From: Chthoniobacteraceae bacterium
GTDB lineage: Bacteria; Verrucomicrobiota; Verrucomicrobiia; Chthoniobacterales; Chthoniobacteraceae
Reading direction: 5' to 3'
DNA: 47,606 bases
Assembly (NCBI GenBank): GCA_947449735.1
Contig: CANFTB010000037.1
Coordinates: forward strand, 1-47,606
The notes under the pieces were generated by a model. That model saw only the letters and a program-made list of their open reading frames with translations. It made no database searches and was not told where the DNA came from. The position numbers were made by a program, and so were the translations under genes. This document shows positions 35,248 to 44,377 of this stretch, piece by piece; position 1 is the first letter of the stretch; every line of letters starts with the position of its first letter.

Positions 35248-35322
35248 TGCGAACAGGGCGGGGATGCTGGACTTGCGCCTCCTCCTCATTTTGCAGCGCT
35301 GACAGCCTCCCTCGCATCCATC

Positions 35323-35341
35323 GTGCGACCCTAGGGTGCAC
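35323..35341. promoter_or_regulatory. Palindromic operator-like site
   Basis: GTGCGACCCTAGGGTGCAC is a dyad whose arms GTGC(G)ACCCT and AGGGTGCAC match except for one extra base. The core ACCCTAGGGT is a perfect palindrome without a loop, so it looks like a DNA-binding site rather than a terminator hairpin. It ends 6 bp before a TTGACA hexamer, a typical activator position. Confidence 0.45.
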
Positions 35342-35347
35342 AACTGC

Positions 35348-35353
35348 TTGACA
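35348..35353 (+). promoter_or_regulatory. Candidate -35 hexamer upstream of the amidohydrolase gene
   Basis: TTGACA, a perfect sigma-70 -35 hexamer, lies 42 bp before ATG 35395. The -10 position is poor (AGTTTG after 17 bp), so activator dependence is possible, consistent with the dyad just upstream. Confidence 0.3.
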
Positions 35354-35394
35354 AGCTTGCCCAAACTAGCAGTTTGCTTTTCAGCTTACCCCCT

Positions 35395-36381
35395 ATGAAC
35401 CGACGTTTGTTTCTTGGCAACGCAGCACGCATGGCACTCGCCCCGGTGCTTTCGAAAGGATTGTTCTCCCAAGGGCACGCAGCGCCCTCGGATGAATCGC
35501 TCATCATCGACACGCATCAGCATCTCTGGGACTTGTCGTCCCAGAAGCTCCCGTGGCTTGATGGCGTGCCGAAAATTTTGAATCGGAGTTACACCACCGA
35601 GGACTACAAGGCGGCCACCCGCGGATTTAATGTGAGGGCCGTCTACATGGAGGTGGACGTGGCTGCTGAGGAGCATGCGAAAGAGGCTGAAGCCATCCTG
35701 TCTTTGATTCATTCGGGCGCCTCTCCGACCATTGGTGCGGTCATCGGCGGCAGCGTGGCATCACCTGAATTTGCGCCGTACATCGGCCGTTTCAAAGGAA
35801 ATCCCCTGGTAAAGGGCGTGCGGCAGGTGCTTCATGGCGACAAGACGCCGTCTGGATATTGCCTTCAGGAAAGATTTGTCAAAGGCGTTAGGCTTTTGGG
35901 TGCGCAGGGCATGAGCTTTGACCTGTGCCTGCGCGCGGTCGATCTGATGGACGCCGCGAAACTCGTCTCCCTGTGTCCCGACACGCGGTTCGTGTTGGAT
36001 CACTGCGGAAACCCAGATTTGAAAGCGTTCCGTCCGGCGCGCGACGGAGAGGAAAAGCCAAAGCACACCGCTGACGAATGGAAGCGGTCGGTCGAGGCGA
36101 TTGCCAAAAACCGGAACGTGATTGGCAAGATCAGCGGCGTGATTGCGAGCCTTCCCCAAGGGGGCGATGCCTCCGATCTGGCTCCTGCCGTGAACCATTG
36201 CCTGGATGCCTTCGGGCCTGACCGAGTGGTGTTTGGCGGCGACTGGCCTGTGTGTTTGTTGGGGGGAGAGTTCGGTCGGTGGGTTGCGTTTTTGAAGCAG
36301 ATCATCAATACGCGTTCCGCAGCCGATCAGCAGAAACTTTGGTCGCAGAATGCGGTCCGACACTACACGTTGAAATTGTGA
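35395..36381 (+). CDS. Exported amidohydrolase family 2 (lactonase-like) TIM-barrel protein
   Basis: 328 residues from ATG 35395. A Tat-like start (MNRRLFLGNAARMALAPVLS) precedes an amidohydrolase-2 domain. It has the metal-binding IDTHQHLWDL near residue 40, GVRQVLHGD, FVLDHCGNPDL and VVFGGDWPV near the C-terminus. These are hallmarks of sugar-lactonase-type proteins such as L-fuconolactonase or L-rhamnono-lactonase relatives. It may hydrolyse a sugar lactone produced by an upstream oxidation. The beta-propeller gene follows directly, its possible GTG start overlapping this stop codon (GTGA at 36378). The start is preceded by TTACCCCCT. Confidence 0.82.
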   Translation: MNRRLFLGNAARMALAPVLSKGLFSQGHAAPSDESLIIDTHQHLWDLSSQKLPWLDGVPKILNRSYTTEDYKAATRGFNVRAVYMEVDVAAEEHAKEAEAILSLIHSGASPTIGAVIGGSVASPEFAPYIGRFKGNPLVKGVRQVLHGDKTPSGYCLQERFVKGVRLLGAQGMSFDLCLRAVDLMDAAKLVSLCPDTRFVLDHCGNPDLKAFRPARDGEEKPKHTADEWKRSVEAIAKNRNVIGKISGVIASLPQGGDASDLAPAVNHCLDAFGPDRVVFGGDWPVCLLGGEFGRWVAFLKQIINTRSAADQQKLWSQNAVRHYTLKL

Positions 36382-36386
36382 TCGGC

Positions 36387-38099
36387 ATGTTTTTGAACCG
36401 GACGTTGGCGGTTGTTGCAGGCGTGGTTTTTTGCGGCGCTACAAGTCTTCCGGCTGCAGACAAAGCGGATAAAGCGGTCAGCAGGGGATGGCCCCAGGCT
36501 GCCGGCCCCGACGGCAGTTGGAGCATCAACGGTCCAAGTGTGCCCAAACAGTGGAGTGTCACGTTGAACGAGAACATTCTTTGGCGCCGCCCCTTGCCCA
36601 ATGGAGGCCAAAGCGGTATCGCGGTCTGGGGAGACAGGGTTTTTCTGACGACCTTCGACACGCTGCAGGAGGGGGAGAAGTTTTCGGCCAACATCCTCGG
36701 GCATTGTGTGCACGCACAAACCGGCGAGATTTTGTGGTCCGTGAAGCTCAAAGGCCCTACGCCTAGCCCGGTTTTGTACGCCTACAGTGATTCCACCTCT
36801 CCGACTCCGGTGACCGACGGCAAATTTGTCTGGTTCACCAACAACAGCGGGGAAATGGGGTGCTGGGATTTCGATGGACGCGAGGTTTGGAGGCGTTCTT
36901 TTGAGCCTTGGGGCAAGCCGTATCCGTTTAACAAGCAGCACGAGCCCATGCTGTTTGATGGTGTCATCATCAACGTGGAGCCTCTCGATGGAAGGCCTGC
37001 GGACAAATTCGGCTGGAATTATTTGCGCGGTATCGACGCGCTGACTGGTAAGACGCGCTGGATTGCCGCTGACGCCACCACGACCTACTGCACCTCCGTG
37101 TTTGGCAAGACCGCGGACGGACTTCCCGCGGTGCTGACGGGGCGGGGCGGTCATCATGATGTGCCGGAAACTCCTGTCGGTTTGTCGCTTGTATCGCTCG
37201 CGCCGGGGAGTGAAGGGAAGTCCTTGTGGCGCTATGTGCCCGACACGAATTCGGATGGCAAGGCGATGGCGGAGCCTGGCACTCCGGACGTTCAGGCATG
37301 GCAGGCCCTGTACACGATGCACTGGGACGCCAGGCATGCGTATTGGTTCCGTTTGAATCCCGAGGAGTCGCACCTCGTCTTTGACAGCCGCACCGGAAAG
37401 CTTGAGCGCGAGCAGTCGTTGATCAAGGGGGTCGACTACCGACAATGGGACCCTGCCACCAAAACCCATGTCCTGCATGCGAGTGTGAATCTGCGTGAAA
37501 TGCGGGAGCTGTCCCCTCGTAGCCCGCTGCCTGAGGGTGAGGTGATCCGGGTCCAGCCCGCCTGGCACTGCAACATCGTGGCGAATGGATACCACTATTT
37601 TCTGACAAGCACCGCGCACCGGCGCAACCGGCACGCGCCAAAGGGGCGGGCCGGTCCGTCGCACTGCATCGCGCGGGTGCACATTGAATCGGGCAAGGTG
37701 GAGTACTTTGAGGTGCCTGTGACGGTGCTTCGGAAGCCCGGCGTTCCGGACGAGCGCGTGTACGGCGTTGCGCAACGCACTTCCACGCTCAACAGCGCCG
37801 GCCGTGACATCGCCGCGGAAGACCGCTCCCGGACGGACGGTTGGGAGATCCCCGCGTTCTGGGGAAGCCCAGTCGTGGTGAACGACGCGATTTACGTCAC
37901 GACCATGATCGGAATCACCTACGTGATTGATTCAAAGGCCGCCGTTCTAGACGAGCGTGCACTTCTCGGAGTGAACGACCTAGGTCCAAACGGCGAGACC
38001 TGGAGCCTCAATTCGATCAGCTGCGACAAGGGACGCATTTACCACCGGAGCTTGAAGGAACTGGTCTGCATTTCAGAGCAGAGTGGGACCGCCAGATAA
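36387..38099 (+). CDS. Exported PQQ-type beta-propeller protein
   Basis: 570 residues from ATG 36387. A GTG at 36378 overlapping the upstream stop is an alternative that adds three residues. A signal peptide (LNRTLAVVAGVVFCGATSLP) is followed by propeller blades with outer-strand patterns of the PQQ-binding-like repeat: SGIAVWGDRVFLTTF, NILWRRPLPNGG, GCWDFDGREVWRRSF, LTGKTRWIA and SPVVVNDAIYVTT. No obvious quinoprotein active-site motif is visible, so it may be structural or a binding protein rather than a dehydrogenase. Close coupling to the amidohydrolase gene suggests they share a substrate. Confidence 0.82.
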   Translation: MFLNRTLAVVAGVVFCGATSLPAADKADKAVSRGWPQAAGPDGSWSINGPSVPKQWSVTLNENILWRRPLPNGGQSGIAVWGDRVFLTTFDTLQEGEKFSANILGHCVHAQTGEILWSVKLKGPTPSPVLYAYSDSTSPTPVTDGKFVWFTNNSGEMGCWDFDGREVWRRSFEPWGKPYPFNKQHEPMLFDGVIINVEPLDGRPADKFGWNYLRGIDALTGKTRWIAADATTTYCTSVFGKTADGLPAVLTGRGGHHDVPETPVGLSLVSLAPGSEGKSLWRYVPDTNSDGKAMAEPGTPDVQAWQALYTMHWDARHAYWFRLNPEESHLVFDSRTGKLEREQSLIKGVDYRQWDPATKTHVLHASVNLREMRELSPRSPLPEGEVIRVQPAWHCNIVANGYHYFLTSTAHRRNRHAPKGRAGPSHCIARVHIESGKVEYFEVPVTVLRKPGVPDERVYGVAQRTSTLNSAGRDIAAEDRSRTDGWEIPAFWGSPVVVNDAIYVTTMIGITYVIDSKAAVLDERALLGVNDLGPNGETWSLNSISCDKGRIYHRSLKELVCISEQSGTAR

Positions 38100-38249
38100 G
38101 CGGGCGCAGCCCAAGCGCAGTGCTTTAGCTCGGTGTGTGGATCTGAGTGTAAGCCTGTGTGTGATCAGGTCCTGTGTTTCAATCTTTACCCCCAGATGGG
38201 AAGTCCTTCATTAAAAGGGCGAATCAGGAACGAAGGGACCGATATATTT

Positions 38250-39032
38250 ATGCAAGTGATATGCTGCCAGCACGACATCGCGTGGGAGGACCGGGACGCA
38301 AACCTCGCCCGCGTGGGCGCTCTGTTGCGCGGGGGTGACATTCCGAAGGGTTCCCTGGTGTTGCTGCCTGAAATGTTCACCTGCGGGTTCAGCCTCAACA
38401 CCGCGCTGATCGCGGACAGCGCAGCCCGGGAAGCAGAGGGGTTTCTGGAACGCCTGGCCGCGGAGCTGGGGGTGTACTTGATGGGCGGGGTTGTGAACTT
38501 GGATGGCGAAGGAAAGGGGAGGAACGAGGCTGTGGTGTATTCACCTGCAGGAGTCGAGGTTTCGCGATACTGCAAGATGCGTCCGTTTGCCCCCGGCGGC
38601 GAGGCCGCTCATTTTGCGCCGGGGACGGCACCGGTGATTTTCGACTGGGCCGGGTGCAGCGTCGCACCGTTCATCTGTTACGACCTGCGGTTTCCAGAGA
38701 TTCAACGCCAGGCGGGAGCGCGGCGTGTGCAGTTGATGACTTTCATCGCGAGCTGGCCCGATGCGCGCCTATCCCACTGGGTGACGCTGCTCCAGGCGCG
38801 CGCCATTGAGAACCAGTGCTACGTGGCTGGGGTGAACCGGATCGGAAGCGATCCCAACCTTCACTATTCCGGGCGGAGCATCATAGTGAGTCCCTTGGGT
38901 GAGATCATCGCCGACGCCGGCGACCGGGAGTGTCTGATCCGCGCGGAACTGGATTTGGAGGCGCTGCGGGACTACCGGAGCCGGCTCCCGTTTTTGGACG
39001 ATCTTCAGGACTACGCGCTCACAACGGCATAG
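38250..39032 (+). CDS. Carbon-nitrogen hydrolase (omega-amidase/YafV-like nitrilase superfamily)
   Basis: 260 residues from ATG 38250, cytoplasmic. The catalytic triad reads as Glu41 (LLPEMFTCGF), Lys109 (YCKMRPFAP) and Cys143 (FICYDLRFPE). Length and the CYDLRFP motif fit omega-amidase-type enzymes that remove ammonia from alpha-keto acid amides, such as those arising from glutamine transamination. The frame is open upstream to 38133, but homology starts here. It is separated from the propeller gene by 150 bp and is convergent with the DUF1501 gene, so it may be an independent housekeeping gene. Confidence 0.88.
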   Translation: MQVICCQHDIAWEDRDANLARVGALLRGGDIPKGSLVLLPEMFTCGFSLNTALIADSAAREAEGFLERLAAELGVYLMGGVVNLDGEGKGRNEAVVYSPAGVEVSRYCKMRPFAPGGEAAHFAPGTAPVIFDWAGCSVAPFICYDLRFPEIQRQAGARRVQLMTFIASWPDARLSHWVTLLQARAIENQCYVAGVNRIGSDPNLHYSGRSIIVSPLGEIIADAGDRECLIRAELDLEALRDYRSRLPFLDDLQDYALTTA

Positions 39033-39096
39033 GCCTGTTCGACGCGTCTCAAGTAGGAGAGACGCGTCCGGGACCCCGAGGCTGTGGCTGCCGTTC

Positions 39097-40374
39097 TTAG
39101 AACAGCGCTTGGATCGGCGTGCCTCCGTCTGTCACCGGCACCGGACGCGACGCGGCCATGAGATCGCTCGTGGTATCCACCTGCAGTGCGGCGAGGATGG
39201 TAGCGTGGAAATCTGGGATGCTGACCGGGTTTTCGAGAACCTTCTTTGCGAGGTCGTCCGTCACTCCGTAGGCGCCGCAATGCTTGAGGCCGCCGCCGGC
39301 GAGCACCATGGAGAACGCGGTGCCCTGGTGGCCGCGGCCGCCCTTGGCATCGAACTCGGGCGGGCGCCCGAACTCGGTGCCGATGACGATGAGCGTCTTG
39401 TCCAGCATTCCGGTGCGCTTGAGGTCGTCGATGAGGCCGGCGAGCGCGTTGTCGAGTTCGCGGATGAGCACGTGCTGGTTGTTGATGCCGTCGTTGTGGA
39501 CGTCCCAACCGGCGCCGTTGATGAAGTTCAGGTTGTGCGAAACCTCCACAAAGCGCACTCCGCCCTGTACGAGTCTGCGCGCCAAGAGACAGCGCTGGCC
39601 GAACTCGCCGCCGTAGGACGCGCGCACCTCTGGCGCCTCCTGTTTGAGGTCGAAATGCCTCATGAATCCGGGGCCTGCGAGCCGGAATGCTTCCTTCTGA
39701 GCCTCCGCGTATTCGGCGAGTACTGATCCCTCGGGGACGCGGCCTCCGAGTGCGCCGAGGAGTTCGAGGCGGCTGTCCTTTTGCTGGGGAAGAACGTCTG
39801 CCGGTGTGGTGAAGCCGTTGGGGCCGGTCTCGGTGTCTACGAGGTAAATGTAGCCGTCCTTGATGCCGAGAAAGCCGGGGCCGCGGCTGACATTCGGGTA
39901 GCCGATCAGCATGTAGGCCGGGACGGAGGGATCGGCCGCGCCGCGGCGGTGCGCGATGATGGAGCCGATGGACGGATAAACGGCGTTGCCGCTGATCATG
40001 CGGCCGGTATGCACGAGGTTGGTGGCGAAGGCGTGTTCGTCGATGACCTTGTGGTTGGCCGAACGGACCGCCGTGACGTGTTCCATGAGGCGCGCGGTGC
40101 GCGGGAGGTGTTCGCAGATGCGGACGCCGGGGACTGACGTTTCAATGGAAGGGTACAGCGAACCGGCGACCTTTTTCGTGGCCTTGTTGTCTCCAAGCGC
40201 CTTGGGGTCAAACGTGTCGACATGGCTCATGCCTCCACCGAGCCAGATGAAAATGCAGTGCTCCGCCTTGCCTCTGGGGCCGGTGCTTTGGGGGTTGGCG
40301 CGCAGGGACGGGCCAAACAGGGGGGAGGCGAACGGGGCGAGGCCGAGCGCGGTGATGAAGGATCTGCGGTCCAT
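39097..40374 (-). CDS. DUF1501 exported protein (sulfatase/alkaline-phosphatase-like fold)
   Basis: 425 residues. A Tat-like start (MDRRSFITALGLAPFASPLF) is followed by a DUF1501 domain: CIFIWLGGGMSHVDTFDPK near residue 40, VHTGRMISG, GWDVHNDGINN, IVIGTEFGRPPEF and GRGHQGTAFSMVLAGGG. The conserved Asp/His residues fit the metal site of the alkaline-phosphatase superfamily to which DUF1501 is related. DUF1501 proteins usually accompany DUF1549/DUF1553 proteins, and here the partner gene ends 4 bp before this one starts, so they form an operon. The substrate is unknown. The start is preceded by TTAACCCC. Confidence 0.9.
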   Translation of the reverse strand: MDRRSFITALGLAPFASPLFGPSLRANPQSTGPRGKAEHCIFIWLGGGMSHVDTFDPKALGDNKATKKVAGSLYPSIETSVPGVRICEHLPRTARLMEHVTAVRSANHKVIDEHAFATNLVHTGRMISGNAVYPSIGSIIAHRRGAADPSVPAYMLIGYPNVSRGPGFLGIKDGYIYLVDTETGPNGFTTPADVLPQQKDSRLELLGALGGRVPEGSVLAEYAEAQKEAFRLAGPGFMRHFDLKQEAPEVRASYGGEFGQRCLLARRLVQGGVRFVEVSHNLNFINGAGWDVHNDGINNQHVLIRELDNALAGLIDDLKRTGMLDKTLIVIGTEFGRPPEFDAKGGRGHQGTAFSMVLAGGGLKHCGAYGVTDDLAKKVLENPVSIPDFHATILAALQVDTTSDLMAASRPVPVTDGGTPIQALF

Positions 40375-40378
40375 GGGG

Positions 40379-43300
40379 TTAATTAAATAGAAATTCGGGG
40401 GAGTTGACGAGCGCCCAGACGACGTCTTCCGCGCGGCGGCGCCAGTCCTCGCTGAGGCGTTCGGTGGCGGGATCGCCCTTGCGCGCGGCGGCTTCCTCCT
40501 GCATGCGGACGGTGGTCGCCATGTCGTTGAGGTGGTTTGACCAGGAGACGTAGTAGGCGGGTTTACGCGGGAATTCCGCTGGCTTTGCGGGCGGCGTGAG
40601 GACGCGGTCCGCGAAGCCCGCGGTGAGATGCCGGGTGTATTTGGCCCGCTCCTCCGCGTTCGGCTTACGTGTCAGGATGCGCAGGAAGAGGGCGTCTGTG
40701 AAGGCCTCCGGACTGGCTGCTTCGAGGGCCAGCCTGGTGACTCCGTGGTCTTCGCTGAGGCGCGTGATCCAAGTGCCCATGACGCCGTTGCTGAGGATGG
40801 CCGGTTGGAGGGAGTTGGCGGCGGACTCCCTTTCGGTGACGGGATCGGGGCGGCTCGCGCGCCAACCGAAGGCGGCGAGCACGTCGCAGACGGCCTGAAT
40901 GCGCGGAAGCGCGAGGGCCGGGCGGTCGCGCTCGTTGGAGGTGGAGGTGAGCATCCAGGCGCGGCGCGGATGGCCGAGGGTGAGGGAGTTTGCCTGCTCG
41001 CGGATGCTGTCGATGTCGAGGCTGGCTTCCTCGGTGCGGAAGGGCTTGCCGGTCGCAGCGAAGAGGGAGTCGACGACTTGTTCGGCGGAGAGGCGGCGGG
41101 GAGCGGGCGCGGCGTACAGCGGACTGGTGGTCTTCTGCGTGGGGTCCGTTGCGCGCTGGTAGGCGTGGGAGTTGAGGATGAGGCGGGCGATGTGAGCGGC
41201 GTCGTAGCCGCTGCGCACGAGCTCGCGTCCCATCCAGCGGAGCAGTTCGGGGTGCGAGTTTTTGGAGCGTTCCCAGTCCCACGGCTGGTCGACGAGGCCG
41301 CGGCCCATGAGCCTGGCCCAGATGCGGTTGGCCATGACCTGGGGGAACCGTTCGTTTTGAGGGGCAGTGATCAGAGCAGCGAGCCGGTCGCGCGTGTCCT
41401 CCGGATCCTGCGCGAGTTCGTTTGCGATTTTTTCATCGGCGAACTCCGGGAAGGGCCAGCGTGGTTCGACCGAGGCGCCGGGTTCGAGCGTGACTTCGAT
41501 GAGCGGCTTGCGTCCGCCTTCGCGGAGCTTTGCCATGGAAACGCTGCTGGTCTGGGGCACCTTGACGGGCTTGGTGGTGAGCAGGGCGGCGAGGGCAAAG
41601 ACCTGCTCCTGTTTGGCGGTGTGCGCCGGGGCGTCGTGGCAGCGGGCGCATTTGGTTTCCATTCCCAAAAACGCCGTGGTGACGATCGTGGCTTTGGCGG
41701 CCATGGGGACGTCATTTTGCGAGGCGATGCCGAAGCCTGCCGGCCCGCCCGCAGCGGAGCTGCCTTTGAGGCGCAGAAGCTCTGTCACCATCAGGTCAAG
41801 CGGCTTGCGGTCGATGAGCGACTCGTAGATCCACCAGCGGAACGGCCCGGAGTTGTTAAGCGTGGGGTTCAGGATGTTTGGGTTTTCAGCAAGGATATCC
41901 TGCCAGTAGCCCATGCCGTGGTCGGCGGCGCGGCGGTCTTGGAGCAGACGCTCAATGGTTTTGGCGCGCTTGTCCGCGGCGGGGTCGGCCGAGAACGCCG
42001 CGATTTCCTCCTGCGTGGGCGGGACGCCGACGGTGTCGAGCGTCACACGGCGCAGGAACGCGAGGTCGTCGTTGGGCGGGGTGAGCTGCGTCGGAAGAGT
42101 GCGGTAGTCGGGCCATGCCGCGCCTTCTTTGATCCACTGTTCGAGGAGCGCGACTTCGGCAGCAGGAAGGCGGTTTCCCTTGGGAGGCATCATATCGTCG
42201 GGATCGGTCGATTTGATGCGCGCAAGCAGGGGGCTCTTGGCGGCATCAGCCGGCGCGATCGACGCACCTTCGGTTTTGCCCCCCTTGAGCGCGCCGGCCC
42301 GGGAGTCGAGGTGCAGTCCTCCCTTGGGTTTGCCGCCCTGATGGCATTCGAGGCAGTTGGCTTCGAGGATAGGGAAGACTTTGGAGTAAAATTCGATGCC
42401 GCCGGTTTTAACCGACTTCATCTGGCCCTTATAAACGACGAGTTTCTCGGCGATGAAATGGTCGACCGGATTGTTCGCGGGGAAGCCTGCCGGGAGCGCT
42501 GGAACAGGCGTCTCCGGTGTGCCTGCGAGCCAGTCGCGCGCGGCCTGTCGGCGCTTTTGCCAATAGCTGCTTTGGAGCGAGCGCGCGGTGGCGCGGGCCT
42601 CGGTGTCGATCTGGTCGAGGCGGCTTTCCTCCTGCGCGGCGTAGGCCTCCCAGCCGGAGTGGTTGTAGGCCGGGGCGTCGGAGGCCGGGGAGAGCAACTG
42701 CCAGTCGGTCCGGCCCTCGGGAGAGATGGCGGCTATAGTCTCGCCGAGTTCGGGCCGGCGGCGCGCGCCTTTTTCATTGATCACGAATCCCACGATGGAT
42801 TCGAGGACGACGCGGTGTTCGCCCCCTTTGGATTCGAACTCGGCCCACGCATCGCGGTTGCCCGGCGGAGCGAAACGGAAGTCGCCGCCGAGGTCCAGGA
42901 AGTTGTCCTGCTCTTTGACGGGTTTGTTGTCCGTGGCTCCGGGTGGGAAGGCAGTCTTGAGGACGAGCTTGTCGTCGATGAAAAGGGCGGCGGCGCCGCG
43001 GCCGCGCAGGAGGAGCCTGTGCTTGCCGGGGGGGAGCTTCACCTTTGCGAGGGCCCGCAGAAAGTAGGGGTTACCGCGCTCGGCGCGGACGCCGGTGTCG
43101 ACGTATTTTTGCGGCACGCGCGTAAAGCCGAGCGCGCGGGCGGTGTAGGAGTCCGTCGCGGCGGGAGGCTTGTCCGGCCAGACGTTGCTGGTGGGTTTCC
43201 AGTCTTCGCAAAGTTCCACGAGGACTTTGCCTGCGGCCACGCCGGTCCAGTCGGCCTGCGGAGCCACCCGCTCGACCTCGGGGGGCTTTGGAGGCTTGGC

Positions 43301-44134
43301 GCCGCTGGGGCTGTCGTTGTTTGCGGGAGGCTCGACTTGCGCGATTTCCGAGGGCGCGGCCGGCGGGAGCGTGGTGGCGAAGCGGTCCGCCAGTTCCGAG
43401 GATGGCACGAGGGAGCGGTGGATGCGGACTTCGTCCAGCGCACCGCGGAAGCTGCTGGAGGCCGAGCCTCCCTGGGAGGAGCCGATCCAGACGGGCGCGT
43501 CGTCCACCACGGGTGTGTCGGTGGTCGCGCCGTCCATGTCCCAAGCGCCAGACACCTCCTTGCCGTCGATCCAGCCTGCGATGCTTTCCGGTTTGCCGAA
43601 TGCGTAAAGCACCGCGACATGGTGCCAGCGGCCGTCGTTGGGAAAGCCCGTGGCGGTCGTCCAGCGGTGCCACTTCACCCCCTTGTCCGCGGGTGTGGCG
43701 AAGAGGAAGTTGAGGCTGGCGGTGTCGCGGAGGACGCGCAGGCGGAGGGCCCAGTTTTGGTTGCCCGGGGTGTCGGACTTTGGATCGGTGCGTCCCTTGC
43801 CGATGATGTAGGGGGTCTCGCCGCCGCGCAGTCCGTCGGGCTTCACCCATGCTTCGAGGGTGATCTGGTCGCCGTTTGTAAAGTCGAGGAAACTGGCGGC
43901 GCCGGGATCGTTGAGGGTCAGGTGTGCGCCTTTGCCGTCGAAGGTGGCGGCCTGGTTTTTTTCCTCAAACCGCGGGTAGTTTGGGCGGCGCGGGCCGGCT
44001 TGGTTGAGCTGGACATTGCCGGAGGAGGCGAGGTCAGGGCGGGCGCCGCCGTCGAAGGACCAGACTGGGGCCGCGTTCGCGGGTGCAAGGCTGGCGCAGG
44101 CTAGGAGGAGTGCGGAAAAGGGGAGGGAGCGCAT
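40379..44134 (-). CDS. LamG, PA14-like, Planctomycete cytochrome, DUF1549 and DUF1553 multidomain exported protein
   Basis: 1251 residues with a signal peptide (about 1-21). In order: a LamG/concanavalin-like domain (about 60-250; QITLEAWVKPDG, GRWHHVAVLYAFG); a PA14-like domain (about 330-450; HRLLLRGRGAAALFIDDKLV); a helical linker; Planctomycete cytochrome C with CLECH near residue 593; DUF1549; a second CxxCH (CARCH near 829); and DUF1553 to the C-terminus (ERFPQVMANRIWARLMGRGL). Two carbohydrate-binding-type domains on a diheme protein support a role at a polysaccharide surface. It is first of two genes, with the DUF1501 gene 4 bp after it. The start is preceded by the C-rich CCACCCCTG. 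The whole antisense strand is nearly open, which I attribute to codon composition. Confidence 0.9.
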   Translation of the reverse strand: MRSLPFSALLLACASLAPANAAPVWSFDGGARPDLASSGNVQLNQAGPRRPNYPRFEEKNQAATFDGKGAHLTLNDPGAASFLDFTNGDQITLEAWVKPDGLRGGETPYIIGKGRTDPKSDTPGNQNWALRLRVLRDTASLNFLFATPADKGVKWHRWTTATGFPNDGRWHHVAVLYAFGKPESIAGWIDGKEVSGAWDMDGATTDTPVVDDAPVWIGSSQGGSASSSFRGALDEVRIHRSLVPSSELADRFATTLPPAAPSEIAQVEPPANNDSPSGAKPPKPPEVERVAPQADWTGVAAGKVLVELCEDWKPTSNVWPDKPPAATDSYTARALGFTRVPQKYVDTGVRAERGNPYFLRALAKVKLPPGKHRLLLRGRGAAALFIDDKLVLKTAFPPGATDNKPVKEQDNFLDLGGDFRFAPPGNRDAWAEFESKGGEHRVVLESIVGFVINEKGARRRPELGETIAAISPEGRTDWQLLSPASDAPAYNHSGWEAYAAQEESRLDQIDTEARATARSLQSSYWQKRRQAARDWLAGTPETPVPALPAGFPANNPVDHFIAEKLVVYKGQMKSVKTGGIEFYSKVFPILEANCLECHQGGKPKGGLHLDSRAGALKGGKTEGASIAPADAAKSPLLARIKSTDPDDMMPPKGNRLPAAEVALLEQWIKEGAAWPDYRTLPTQLTPPNDDLAFLRRVTLDTVGVPPTQEEIAAFSADPAADKRAKTIERLLQDRRAADHGMGYWQDILAENPNILNPTLNNSGPFRWWIYESLIDRKPLDLMVTELLRLKGSSAAGGPAGFGIASQNDVPMAAKATIVTTAFLGMETKCARCHDAPAHTAKQEQVFALAALLTTKPVKVPQTSSVSMAKLREGGRKPLIEVTLEPGASVEPRWPFPEFADEKIANELAQDPEDTRDRLAALITAPQNERFPQVMANRIWARLMGRGLVDQPWDWERSKNSHPELLRWMGRELVRSGYDAAHIARLILNSHAYQRATDPTQKTTSPLYAAPAPRRLSAEQVVDSLFAATGKPFRTEEASLDIDSIREQANSLTLGHPRRAWMLTSTSNERDRPALALPRIQAVCDVLAAFGWRASRPDPVTERESAANSLQPAILSNGVMGTWITRLSEDHGVTRLALEAASPEAFTDALFLRILTRKPNAEERAKYTRHLTAGFADRVLTPPAKPAEFPRKPAYYVSWSNHLNDMATTVRMQEEAAARKGDPATERLSEDWRRRAEDVVWALVNSPEFLFN

Positions 44135-44324
44135 CAGGGGTGGGGTGGGGCCGGGTGGAGGGCGCTCTGGCGGGACACACCCGGTGGGAAATGTAGTTCA
44201 GGGGAAAAGTGTCGGGAAGGTCAACCCAAGGTTTGAGCGCGATTTCTAAAACGTCTTATGCCCTGTTTTTTGAAGGAAGGTGAGAAAACCGGCGGAATCT
44301 TTGGCCTTGTTTGAGAGGCACAAA

Positions 44325-44359
44325 AAAACCGCGGGCCTTTTGGACCCGCGGTCTTTTTT
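44325..44359 (-). terminator. Intrinsic terminator after the MFS gene (bidirectional form)
   Basis: ACCGCGGG (44328-44335) pairs with CCCGCGGT (44345-44352). There is an A run before and a T run after, so it can act on either strand. On the minus strand it lies 26-50 bp beyond the MFS stop codon. It separates the MFS gene from the downstream cytochrome gene. Confidence 0.85.
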
Positions 44360-44377
44360 TATGCAGCGCTTTGAAGC

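Noticed and set aside
36363..37775. Open minus-strand frame of 470 codons opposite the PQQ-propeller gene
   Set aside because: No recognisable product; the propeller frame has a signal peptide and blade motifs.
40628..44104. Open plus-strand frame of 1158 codons antisense to the DUF1549/DUF1553 gene
   Set aside because: Its translation is low-complexity (G, V, E, R, A rich) and has no recognisable domain, while the opposite strand has clear ones. High-GC codon usage explains the lack of stops.
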